Shown here piece after piece: positions 30,094 to 37,913 of a stretch of DNA of 64,000 bases. The notes beneath the pieces are model-generated. The model was not told the origin of the DNA, ran no database searches, and was given only the letters and a program-made list of their open reading frames with translations. Where the stretch lies: NCBI RefSeq assembly GCF_013300725.1, contig NZ_JAAIMM010000009.1, positions 1 to 64,000 on the forward strand, written 5' to 3'. Both the position numbers and the translations under genes were made by a program. The number at the start of each line of letters is the position of its first letter. Within the stretch, counting starts at the first letter, position 1. The DNA is from Allocoprococcus comes. Lineage in GTDB: Bacteria; Bacillota; Clostridia; Lachnospirales; Lachnospiraceae.

Positions 30094-30153
30094 CAAACAG
30101 CAATGTCTGTTTGGAACTTTACTATCTATAAAAGTTCCAGGCAGGCATTTTTT
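30094..30153 (+). promoter_or_regulatory. Transcription attenuator in the par leader
   Basis: Two mutually exclusive hairpins overlap. The first pairs CAAACAG (30094-30100) with CTGTTTG (30107-30113). The second is a 17-bp stem of 30104-30120 with 30131-30147 (three G-U pairs, 10-nt loop) followed by six T, a complete intrinsic terminator. Since 30107-30113 is used by both, forming the first prevents the second. The G-U pairs mean it works only when read rightward, toward parB at 30185. Confidence 0.8.
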
Positions 30154-30184
30154 ATTTCCTGAATCCTGGAGGAAAGGAGTCAAG

Positions 30185-31054
30185 ATGACTGAGCCAAACA
30201 GACAATCAGGAGAAAACGAAGAAAGAATCATAGAAATTGAGATTGAGCGTCTTCGTCCGTTCAAAGAGCACCCGTTTCAGGTAAAAGATGATAAGGAAAT
30301 GTTTCTTTTGCAGGAAAGCATTGAGAAGTATGGAATTTTAAATCCGCTGATCGTCAGACCAGTACCGGATGGATACTATGAGATCATATCCGGTCACAGA
30401 AGAAAACATGCTGCGGAGAAACTGGGATACCGTAAAGTACCGGTAATCATCCGGGTATTAAGTGAAGATGATTCCATCTTGAGCATGGTAGATTCCAATC
30501 TTCACAGAGAACGGATCAGCTACAGTGAAAAAGCTTTTGCTTACAAACTGAAGAATGACGTATTAAAAAGAAAAAGTGGTCGAAAAAAGAGCCAAGTTGA
30601 CCACAAAACACCAAGAAAGCGGGCAATAGAAATCATCAGTGAAGATTGTGGTGATAGCCCAAAACAAGTGCAGCGTTATATTTCACTGACAAAACTGATA
30701 CCGGAAATGTTGCAGAAACTGGATGATGAGATTATTTCTTTTTGTCCGGCTGTAGAGATAGCTGCATTAAGTGAAAAAGAACAAAGAGAACTGCTTGTAG
30801 CAATGGAGTATGCACAGGCAATCCCATCACTCTCACAGGCCCAGAGGATCCGGCAACTGAGTAAAGAAAAACAGTTGTCACTGGAAAAGATGGAAGAGAT
30901 CATGTGTGAAGTGAAAAAGGGTGAGATCACAAGAGTGGCATTCACAAACGAGCAGTTGCACAAGTATTTTCCAAATTCTTATACACCGGCAATGATGAAA
31001 CGGGAAATACTGGCACTGTTGAAATTATGGAAAAAAGAATCATGGGAAAGTTAA
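30185..31054 (+). CDS. ParB-family partition protein (first copy)
   Basis: 289 aa. ParB_N domain with PFKEHPFQVKDDKEM, SGHRRKHAAEKLG (about 72-84) and SNLHRERISYSEKAFAY, then an HTH region. A DNA-binding partner of the ParA next door; probably binds the repeats at the element's left end (inference). The ATG at 30185 has AAAGGAG 7 nt upstream; earlier in-frame codons lie within the attenuator. Distinct from the chromosomal ParB at 24995. Confidence 0.88.
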   Translation: MTEPNRQSGENEERIIEIEIERLRPFKEHPFQVKDDKEMFLLQESIEKYGILNPLIVRPVPDGYYEIISGHRRKHAAEKLGYRKVPVIIRVLSEDDSILSMVDSNLHRERISYSEKAFAYKLKNDVLKRKSGRKKSQVDHKTPRKRAIEIISEDCGDSPKQVQRYISLTKLIPEMLQKLDDEIISFCPAVEIAALSEKEQRELLVAMEYAQAIPSLSQAQRIRQLSKEKQLSLEKMEEIMCEVKKGEITRVAFTNEQLHKYFPNSYTPAMMKREILALLKLWKKESWES

Positions 31055-31068
31055 AGGAGGAAGAAATC

Positions 31069-31854
31069 ATGTGTAAAGTTATATCCGTAGTAAACCAGAA
31101 AGGTGGCGTCGGAAAGACCACCACAACCGTAAATGTAGGCATTGGACTGGCAAGAGAAGGTAAGAAAGTGTTGTTGATCGACGCGGATCCACAGGGAAGT
31201 TTAACCGCAAGTCTTGGATATGAGGAACCGGATGATCTTCGCATCACATTGGCAACGATCATGATGGATGTCATCAACGAAGAAGAAATCTCTCTGGAAG
31301 ATGGGATTTTACATCACCAGGAAAATGTAGATCTTCTCCCGGCAAATATTGAGCTTTCCGCACTGGAAGTAACGATGGGAAATGTTATGAGCAGAGAAAT
31401 GATCATGAAAGAATATATCGATGCGATACGATGCCGATACGATTATATCCTGATCGACTGTATGCCGAGCCTTGGTATGATGACAATCAATGCACTGGTC
31501 TCTTCCGATTCTGTGTTGATACCTGTGCAAGCCGCATATCTGCCGGTGAAAGGACTTCAGCAGCTGATCAAGACCATTCTTACAGTAAAGAAAAGACTGA
31601 ACCGGAAACTGGCGATTGAGGGCATTCTCCTGACCATGGTAGATTTCAGAACCAATTACGCAAGGGATATTGCATCGAGAGTACATACAACCTACGGAAG
31701 TCAGATCGAGGTATTTGAAAATGTGATCCCGATGTCTGTAAAAGCTGCTGAGACCAGTGCAGAGGGAAAAAGCATCTACATGCACTGCCCGAAAGGAAAA
31801 GTTGCCGAAGCATATAAGAACTTAACACAGGAGGTTTTGAAAAATGAAAAATAG
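31069..31854 (+). CDS. ParA-family partition ATPase
   Basis: 261 aa with KGGVGKTT (11-18) and DADPQGS. Plasmid-type ParA, probably moving or stabilising the element in its excised or replicating form. AAAGGAGG lies 7 nt before ATG 31069. Flanked on both sides by ParB-family genes and overlapping the second by 11 bp. Compared with the chromosomal Soj it shares motifs but diverges strongly elsewhere. Confidence 0.92.
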   Translation: MCKVISVVNQKGGVGKTTTTVNVGIGLAREGKKVLLIDADPQGSLTASLGYEEPDDLRITLATIMMDVINEEEISLEDGILHHQENVDLLPANIELSALEVTMGNVMSREMIMKEYIDAIRCRYDYILIDCMPSLGMMTINALVSSDSVLIPVQAAYLPVKGLQQLIKTILTVKKRLNRKLAIEGILLTMVDFRTNYARDIASRVHTTYGSQIEVFENVIPMSVKAAETSAEGKSIYMHCPKGKVAEAYKNLTQEVLKNEK

Positions 31855-32746
31855 AAGTGGCGAAAAGATTAAATTGGCAAGCATTGATGAACTGCTGGGT
31901 GTGGTAAATGAAGAATCTGCAATGGAGATAGAAATCAGTAAGATCCATCCGTTTAAAAATCATCCGTTCAAGGTGCTGGATGATGAAAAGATGCAGGATC
32001 TGGTTGAAAGTGTAAGGATCAATGGAGTACTGACACCGGTACTGCTTCGAATGGATGATAATGAAGAATATGAAATGGTATCCGGTCATAGAAGAATGCA
32101 TGCAGCACAGCTTGCAGGACTTACGACTATTCCGGCAATCGTAAGAGAATTATCGGATGATGATGCCGTGATTGCGATGGTGGACGCTAACATTCAGCGA
32201 GAGGAACTGTTGCCCAGTGAGAAAGCCTTTGCTTATAAGATGAAACTTGATGCAATGAAAAGACAGGGGAGTCGGACAGATTTAACTTTGTGCCAAAGTG
32301 GCACGAAGTCGAGAACAGATCAGTTATTAGGAGAACAGGTTGGAGAAAGTGCACGAAGTGTTCAGCGGTATATCCGACTGACAGAATTAATTCCGGAACT
32401 TCTTGATCTGGTAGATAACAAAAAGCTTCAATTCACGGTTGCTGTCGATATCTCCTATATCGACAAGGAAGTACAGGAATGGATTTACGAATATATCAGC
32501 GACACCGGATTTATCAAGCCAAAACAGATTGCAGCACTCAGAAATCAGCTGAATGATGGACCAATCAATCAGATCCAGATGTTATCAATTTTCAATAACT
32601 GTGTGATGGCAAAGAAAGTATCCCGGTCTCTTACTTTCTCAGAAAAGAAACTGACAAAGTACTTTCCGGATGATTATACAGCCAAAGATATGGAGCAGGT
32701 GATTGAATCATTATTAGAAAAATGGATGCAGGAACAGTCCTGTTAA
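31844..32746 (+). CDS. ParB-family partition protein (second copy)
   Basis: 300 aa, related to the first element ParB: IHPFKNHPFKVLDDEKMQDL, SGHRRMHAAQLAG and ANIQREELLPSEKAFAY occur in the same order, followed by an HTH segment and a C-terminal part ending FPDDYTAKDMEQVIESLLEKW that parallels the first copy's FPNSYTPAMMKREILALLKLW. So both are full-length homologues, likely from a duplication. Starts inside the parA end (coupled). Confidence 0.88.
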   Translation: MKNRSGEKIKLASIDELLGVVNEESAMEIEISKIHPFKNHPFKVLDDEKMQDLVESVRINGVLTPVLLRMDDNEEYEMVSGHRRMHAAQLAGLTTIPAIVRELSDDDAVIAMVDANIQREELLPSEKAFAYKMKLDAMKRQGSRTDLTLCQSGTKSRTDQLLGEQVGESARSVQRYIRLTELIPELLDLVDNKKLQFTVAVDISYIDKEVQEWIYEYISDTGFIKPKQIAALRNQLNDGPINQIQMLSIFNNCVMAKKVSRSLTFSEKKLTKYFPDDYTAKDMEQVIESLLEKWMQEQSC

Positions 32747-32757
32747 GGATAGAAAAA

Positions 32758-32803
32758 GCTAAGAAAACAAAGTCAAAGAAGTTTAAAAAGAGGACTTCTT
32801 AGC
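32758..32803 (+). promoter_or_regulatory. Hairpin in the repA leader
   Basis: GCTAAGAA (32758-32765) pairs with TTCTTAGC (32796-32803), extended by AAGTC/GACTT inside. It ends 9 nt before the AAAGGAGG of repA and contains the GAAGTTT word that recurs inside the gene. Confidence 0.6.
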
Positions 32804-32824
32804 AGAAAATGAAAGGAGGAAATT

Positions 32825-33823
32825 ATGGAGAAAAAAATGACATTTAATTATTTTTACGGTACTGAAGCTGATCAGTTCAGCTTCTACCGCATACCAAAAG
32901 CATTATTTACAGACAGTTACTTTAAAGATTTATCAAGCGATGCTAAAATTTTATATGGACTGATGTTGGATCGAATGTCTCTTTCCATCAAGAATCAGTG
33001 GTTTGACGACAAAAATAGAGCATATATCTACTTTTCCATCGAAGATATCATGGAATTACTGAACTGTGGCAGAAATAAAGCCATCAAATCCATGAGAGAA
33101 CTGGATGACGAAACAGGGATTGGCCTGATTGAGAAACGCAGACAGGGATTTGGAAAGGTAAACGTCATCTACGTGAAAACCTTTATGCCTGAGAAAACAG
33201 ATGAGAAAAAATTTGAAGAGGAATTAAAGAAGTTTAAAAAACAAACTTCTGTGGAAAATGAGGAACCCGCAGAAGTTTACAATTCAAACTTCATGAAGTC
33301 CCAAAATCAAACTTCTAGAAGTCCCGAAAACAAACTTCAAGAAGTTTACATTTCAAACCCTAATAATACTAATCTTAGTGATACTGAAATGAATGATAAT
33401 AAATCTAATCATATCATATCTGTGGATGAGAAAAGATTTGATAGCGATAATCGCTCTGAGGATTATCAGGCTTATGAAAACCTTGTCAAAGAGACCATTG
33501 ATTATGAATCACTGGAAGTAACCCATCGTGACGATATGCGGCAGGTAGATGAAATCGTGAACCTGATTGTAGAGACTGTGATGTGTAAAAATGACAAGAT
33601 CTTGATTGCCAGCAACTGGTATCCGGCATCACTGGTGAAGAAAAAATTTCTGATGCTGACCTATTCACATATCGAGTATGTCTTACACTGTATGAGTGGT
33701 AACACCACAAAGGTGAAGAACATCAAGAAATATTTATTAGCAGCTTTGTTTAATGCACCGTCAACGATGAACGGGTATTATCAGGCAGAGGTGAACCATG
33801 ATATGCCAGGACTGGTAAGATAG
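32825..33823 (+). CDS. repA: RepA_N-type replication initiator
   Basis: 332 aa. The N-terminal part (FYRIPKALF, LSSDAKILYGLMLDRMSLS, YIYFSIEDIMELLNCGRNKAIKSMREL, about 20-95) is the winged-helix RepA_N domain of plasmids of Gram-positive bacteria. The central part (about 135-215) is low complexity and is encoded by a run of AAACTTC/GAAGTTT repeats; the C-terminal domain (220-332) is host-type specific in this family. It suggests the element can replicate as a plasmid after excision. Confidence 0.88.
   Translation: MEKKMTFNYFYGTEADQFSFYRIPKALFTDSYFKDLSSDAKILYGLMLDRMSLSIKNQWFDDKNRAYIYFSIEDIMELLNCGRNKAIKSMRELDDETGIGLIEKRRQGFGKVNVIYVKTFMPEKTDEKKFEEELKKFKKQTSVENEEPAEVYNSNFMKSQNQTSRSPENKLQEVYISNPNNTNLSDTEMNDNKSNHIISVDEKRFDSDNRSEDYQAYENLVKETIDYESLEVTHRDDMRQVDEIVNLIVETVMCKNDKILIASNWYPASLVKKKFLMLTYSHIEYVLHCMSGNTTKVKNIKKYLLAALFNAPSTMNGYYQAEVNHDMPGLVR
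33229..33347. repeat. Iteron-like repeats inside repA
   Basis: GAAGTTT or its complement AAACTTC (with two GAAGTC variants) occurs eight or nine times in 119 bp of repA. RepA_N plasmids are known to carry their origin as repeats within the rep gene, so this is the likely replication origin. Confidence 0.75.
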
Positions 33824-33832
33824 GAGGTGCAC

Positions 33833-34129
33833 ATGTTTATTTTAAAACTTGTTGGGAAGATATTATTACTGCCGGTATGGCTGATCCTTTTTGTGATCGG
33901 CTTGGCAGTAAAAATGACAGTACAGACTTATGCGGTTGTCAGAGGAATCCTTGGGTTTATATTCACTTTATTGATCATAGCGACTGCATACTGTTACCAT
34001 GACTGGGTACAGGTTGCATTCCTGTTTTCGCTGAGTGTTATTCTGTATCTGATCCTTTTTGCAGGAGTGTTCGTAGATACTGTACTGGACATGACAAGAG
34101 AACGTATTATTGATTTTATTATATCGTGA
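33833..34129 (+). CDS. Small membrane protein
   Basis: 98 aa with three predicted TM helices (about 5-28, 38-58, 62-85) and almost no soluble part. AGGAGG is 5 nt before ATG 33833; a GTG two codons earlier overlaps it. Lies 9 bp after repA in the same operon. No family recognised; similar small membrane proteins are frequent in conjugative elements. Confidence 0.7.
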   Translation: MFILKLVGKILLLPVWLILFVIGLAVKMTVQTYAVVRGILGFIFTLLIIATAYCYHDWVQVAFLFSLSVILYLILFAGVFVDTVLDMTRERIIDFIIS

Positions 34130-34136
34130 GGAGAAT

Positions 34137-34544
34137 ATGAAAATGAGTGAAAACAATGATTATATTCAGTTACCACCACTAAAAAAAGACACACCATCTG
34201 ATATGGTAGCATTTATGTGGGAGTACATGAAAGTACCGGAGAATTCAAGAGAAAAAGTTAAGAATCTGCTTAAAGATGCAAATGAAAATGGAGTAAAATT
34301 AAGTCATCAGACACCAACCCTGTATGATGTTGTCCCAAAAGAAGAAATTGCTGAATTTGAAGAGCTTATGCGCAAAACCATAGCTGACATTGTATCAGAA
34401 GCCAGTAGCGTTGCCTGTTGGGTGTATGTGCAGAAATATGTGAAACAGAAAACTCTTGATGAAATGCTGCAAGAATTGCCAGGAGCAGGCCAGTTTATCA
34501 TTGTCATGGATACCTGGTTCGAAAGACTGATGGTGGATCAATAG
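34137..34544 (+). CDS. Hypothetical protein
   Basis: 135 aa, acidic, mostly helical by pattern, no signal peptide or TM. I do not recognise it. GAGGAG precedes the ATG, and it starts 7 bp after the small membrane protein, so it closes the replication operon. The next 200 bp hold no gene I can support, only an AAATCGA/TCGATTT inverted repeat. Confidence 0.65.
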   Translation: MKMSENNDYIQLPPLKKDTPSDMVAFMWEYMKVPENSREKVKNLLKDANENGVKLSHQTPTLYDVVPKEEIAEFEELMRKTIADIVSEASSVACWVYVQKYVKQKTLDEMLQELPGAGQFIIVMDTWFERLMVDQ

Positions 34545-34742
34545 AAGTTATGATAGAATGAAGAAAACGATTTGATGTGCAAATCGAAATTTGTAGGATT
34601 AGTAAATCTCGATTTTGGGAAATACAAGAATGTGTCTCATTATGGTTTTAATGCGGTTTGTAAGGAGAAACAATATGATTGGGTTTGTTATTGCTTGCCA
34701 CTTAGCGACAGCCCCTAAAATGGCGCAAAAAAACAGAGGCCC

Positions 34743-35102
34743 TTATTCTGGAACCTCCGTTTCTCTGGCTTTCTTAATGCCCTCGGCTGTGGCTTCTATT
34801 ACAACAAGCTCTTTTTCATTCATAGAATTTAGGAGCACATCAATGTGCTTTCTGCAAGAACTTGACCTTGCCCCTCCGTCCGCATGAATAAACTGGTCAA
34901 CTGAAACGTCAAACATCGTAATGAGTTTAACAAAAAGGTCGAAGCTGGGATAATGACCTTTGTTCTCAATATTCATAATGGTACGGGAGTCACGGTCTAC
35001 TAATTCCGCAACGTAGGCTTGTGTCCAGCCCTTTTCTTCTCTGGCTCTTTTGAGAGCTGCCCCGAGGCCGTGAAAGTCAAACCTTCTTTCATCTTGGTTC
35101 AT
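34743..35102 (-). CDS. XRE-family transcriptional regulator
   Basis: 119 aa. An N-terminal helix-turn-helix of the Cro/C1 type (LGAALKRAREEKGWTQAYVAELVDRDSRTIMNIENKG, about 13-49, given here by its ends) and a helical C-terminus (MNEKELVVIEATAEGIKKA). AGGGTG lies 8 nt before ATG 35102. It is divergent from the two-component system and probably regulates the cargo. Confidence 0.82.
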   Translation of the reverse strand: MNQDERRFDFHGLGAALKRAREEKGWTQAYVAELVDRDSRTIMNIENKGHYPSFDLFVKLITMFDVSVDQFIHADGGARSSSCRKHIDVLLNSMNEKELVVIEATAEGIKKARETEVPE

Positions 35103-35263
35103 TCTCATATCACCCTATATCATTGTACATTTCGGGTTGGATTATGAGAATGTAATGAAACTTTATGTAAGGTAGTATTTCATTTCACTATTCACTTGTA
35201 AAATCTTTATGTAAAAGCCAACAGGCTATATAATTTATGAAGAAATAATTTTTTCAAAAATTC

Positions 35264-35286
35264 GTCCGCTGTAACATTTCACGGAC
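35264..35286. promoter_or_regulatory. Response-regulator operator 1
   Basis: Dyad GTCCG (35264-35268) ... CGGAC (35282-35286) around CTGTAACATTTCA. The -10 TATACT is at 35297-35302, and the operator covers the -35 position, which has no good hexamer, as expected for an activated promoter. The same arrangement is repeated before the ABC genes. Confidence 0.75.
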
Positions 35287-35330
35287 ATTTGCCTGTTATA
35301 CTATCTGCAAAAAGCAAAGGAAGTGAGGAT

Positions 35331-36023
35331 ATGAAGCAGATTTTAATTGTCGAGGACGACAGTTTTTTGAATAAGATGTTGGCCTATAACCTGACCGCAG
35401 ACGGCTACGGCGTGACTTCTGCCCTAAATGCCAGAACCGCAGCCGAAGCCATCCGCCAGCGGGAATTTAATTTAGTGCTGCTGGACATCAACCTGCCGGA
35501 CGGGAACGGTTTTGAACTGTGCAAGCTGATAAAGCCCCAGCACCCGGATACCATCGTGATTTTCCTGACCGCCAACGATCAGGAGAGCGACCAGATACGG
35601 GGCTATGAGGTGGGCGCGGTGGACTACATCACAAAGCCCTTTGTGATCGGGGCCTTGCAGCGGAAAATCAAAGCCATGTTCGCCATGCTGGAACACCACA
35701 AACCGGCCAAGGACATTTACGACGACGGGCGGCTGTTTCTGGACTTCTCGGAACAGACGGCTTCCTTAAATGGCAAGCCCCTGACCCTATCCCCGATGGA
35801 GTACAAAATGCTGAACCTGTTCCGCAAAAATCCCCGGCAAGTGCTGACCCGTGGGCAGCTTTTGGAAAAGCTGTGGGATATAGACGAAAGGTTTGTAGAC
35901 GAACACACCCTGACAACTTCTATCAGCCGGATTCGCAGCAAGATTGAATCCGACGGCGGCGCGCCCTACATCAAGACCGTTTACGGCATGGGCTATCAAT
36001 GGACGGGAGGCGAGGCAAAATGA
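35331..36023 (+). CDS. OmpR-family response regulator
   Basis: 230 aa. Receiver domain with phospho-accepting D52 (LLDINLPDG), T (FLTAND) and K (ITKPF), then a winged-helix DNA-binding domain (MEYKMLNLFRKNPRQVLTRGQL). Pairs with the kinase it overlaps by 4 bp. Resembles BceR/VraR-like regulators of antimicrobial peptide response. GC-rich compared with flanking genes. Confidence 0.92.
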   Translation: MKQILIVEDDSFLNKMLAYNLTADGYGVTSALNARTAAEAIRQREFNLVLLDINLPDGNGFELCKLIKPQHPDTIVIFLTANDQESDQIRGYEVGAVDYITKPFVIGALQRKIKAMFAMLEHHKPAKDIYDDGRLFLDFSEQTASLNGKPLTLSPMEYKMLNLFRKNPRQVLTRGQLLEKLWDIDERFVDEHTLTTSISRIRSKIESDGGAPYIKTVYGMGYQWTGGEAK

Positions 36024-37051
36024 AGTTTCAAAACCTCTCGGTAAAGCGGCTGTTTGGCCGGGTGGCAATAGGGTTTGCCCTCTCCATGTCCGGGATCACC
36101 ATAGCCCTTTTTCTTGTGACAAAACAGACGGCGGTGCTGCTGACGGGCGGGGCGTTGCTGTTGTGCGCCCTTGTAGGGATTTTTGTACTGACGCAGGCGT
36201 TTGGAAAACGGTTATCACAGTTTACCGCTGACCTGTGCCAGACCTTAGACCACATGATTGCCGGAAATGAAGCGCCCCAGCGGCCAGAGGACAGCGAAAC
36301 CCAGCTTGCCAGAATCGGACACCGGCTGGCAAGGCTTTACCAGATCATGCAGGAGAACCGTCGCCGGGTGGACGAGGAACGGCAGGAGTTACAGACCCTT
36401 GTATCGGATATTTCCCATCAGGTGAAAACGCCGGTAAGCAATCTGAAAATGGCGACGGACACCCTGCTGGAAAAGCCTATGGCCGAGGCAGAGCGCACCG
36501 ACTTTATCCGGGGAATCCGCAGCCAGACGGATAAGCTGGACTTTCTCTTTCAGGCCCTTGTGAAAACCTCCCGTCTGGAAACAGGCGTGATCCAGTTGGA
36601 CAAGAAACCGGGCCGCCTCTTTGATACCGTGGCACAGGCCATGAGTGGGATCGTGTATGCAGCGGAGAAAAAGGAAATCGCCGTGTCCGTGGACTGCCCG
36701 GAGGATTTGACCGTTTCCCATGACAGCAAGTGGACATCGGAAGCCCTCTTTAACCTGCTGGACAATGCGGTGAAGTACACCCCGGCAAGCGGGAAAATCG
36801 CTGTGTCTGTGGTGCTGTGGGAAATGTATGTGGAAATCAAAGTGACCGACACTGGCAAGGGCATTTCCGAAAGCAATCAGGCTGCTATCTTCCAGCGCTT
36901 CTATCGTGAGGAAGAAGTACACGAACAGCAGGGTGTGGGCATTGGCCTGTATCTGGCCCGCGAGATCGTAATGCGTCAGGGCGGCTATATCAAAGTGGTT
37001 TCGGAGCCGGGCAAGGGTTCGGAATTTTCCATTATGCTTCCATTGCGTTGA
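36020..37051 (+). CDS. Sensor histidine kinase
   Basis: 343 aa. Two TM helices (about 15-34 and 38-58) with almost no external loop, then a HAMP-like linker, phospho-accepting H133 (SDISHQVKTPVS) and HATPase_c (NLLDNAVKYTP, DTGKGIS, GIGLYLARE). A tiny sensor loop is typical of kinases that read the state of a partner transporter rather than a ligand. Its ATG overlaps the regulator's stop. Confidence 0.92.
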   Translation: MKFQNLSVKRLFGRVAIGFALSMSGITIALFLVTKQTAVLLTGGALLLCALVGIFVLTQAFGKRLSQFTADLCQTLDHMIAGNEAPQRPEDSETQLARIGHRLARLYQIMQENRRRVDEERQELQTLVSDISHQVKTPVSNLKMATDTLLEKPMAEAERTDFIRGIRSQTDKLDFLFQALVKTSRLETGVIQLDKKPGRLFDTVAQAMSGIVYAAEKKEIAVSVDCPEDLTVSHDSKWTSEALFNLLDNAVKYTPASGKIAVSVVLWEMYVEIKVTDTGKGISESNQAAIFQRFYREEEVHEQQGVGIGLYLAREIVMRQGGYIKVVSEPGKGSEFSIMLPLR

Positions 37052-37153
37052 GAGAAACTTTCTGCTTCGGGTCAAGTTGGCCCGAAGTGCAGAGATAAAA
37101 TGAAATGTCCGAGCGTTGTAACATTTCACCTCAATTTTCAATGAGTTTTTTTA

Positions 37154-37191
37154 GCCGCTGTAACATTTCGCGGACATTTGGGTTTTACAAT
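37154..37191 (+). promoter_or_regulatory. Response-regulator operator 2 and ABC promoter
   Basis: GCCGCTGTAACATTTCGCGG (37154-37173) repeats operator 1; the -10 TACAAT starts at 37186. The distance from GTAACATTTC to the -10 is 26 bp in both promoters. A third, partial copy (TGTCCGAGCGTTGTAACATT) is near 37106. Confidence 0.75.
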
Positions 37192-37233
37192 ACACTTATC
37201 AACAGGTAGGAAGCCTTGAAAGGAGTTTTGAAT

Positions 37234-37899
37234 ATGAGCGTTTTACAGACGATTGACCTGAAAAAGTATTACGGTACAGAACCGAACATTACCCGCGCCC
37301 TTGACGGCGTAAATTTCTCCGTGGAGGACGGCGAGTTTGTGGCTGTTGTGGGAACCTCTGGTAGCGGCAAGTCCACCCTGCTTCACATGATGGGCGGGTT
37401 GGACACTCCCACCAGCGGAACCGTGATTGTCCGAGGCGAAGAACTGGCAAAGAAGAACGACGAGCAGCTTACCATCTTTCGCCGCCGCAACATCGGCTTT
37501 ATCTTCCAGAACTATAACCTTGTTCCCATCTTGAATGTGTATGAGAACATTGTCCTGCCGGTGGAGTTGGACGGGGACACGGTGGATCAGAAGTTTTTGG
37601 ACGAAATTGTTCACCTACTGGGGCTGGAAGATAAACTGAAAAATATGCCGAACAATCTATCCGGCGGACAGCAGCAGCGTGTGGCGATTGCCCGCGCTCT
37701 GATTACCAAACCGGCTATTGTGCTGGCCGATGAGCCAACCGGTAACCTTGACAGCAAGACCAGCGCCGAGGTGCTGGGACTTATCAAGCGCACCAGCGCG
37801 GAGTTCCGGCAAACCGTTGTAATGATTACCCACAATGACGACATAGCCCGCCTTGCAGATCGGATTGTCCGCATTGAGGATGGCAGGATTGTGGAATAA
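37234..37899 (+). CDS. ABC transporter ATP-binding protein (BceA/MacB-like)
   Basis: 221 aa. Walker A GTSGSGKST, signature LSGGQQQRVAIA, Walker B VLADEPTGNLD. Energises the following FtsX-type permease, a class that removes or frees targets of antimicrobial peptides. AAAGGAG precedes ATG 37234. Confidence 0.92.
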   Translation: MSVLQTIDLKKYYGTEPNITRALDGVNFSVEDGEFVAVVGTSGSGKSTLLHMMGGLDTPTSGTVIVRGEELAKKNDEQLTIFRRRNIGFIFQNYNLVPILNVYENIVLPVELDGDTVDQKFLDEIVHLLGLEDKLKNMPNNLSGGQQQRVAIARALITKPAIVLADEPTGNLDSKTSAEVLGLIKRTSAEFRQTVVMITHNDDIARLADRIVRIEDGRIVE

Positions 37900-37913
37900 G
37901 GAGGTGGCAAGCT

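Noticed and set aside
34615-34887. 90-codon frame rightward near the cargo start
   Set aside because: Runs antisense through the XRE gene and lacks protein-like features.
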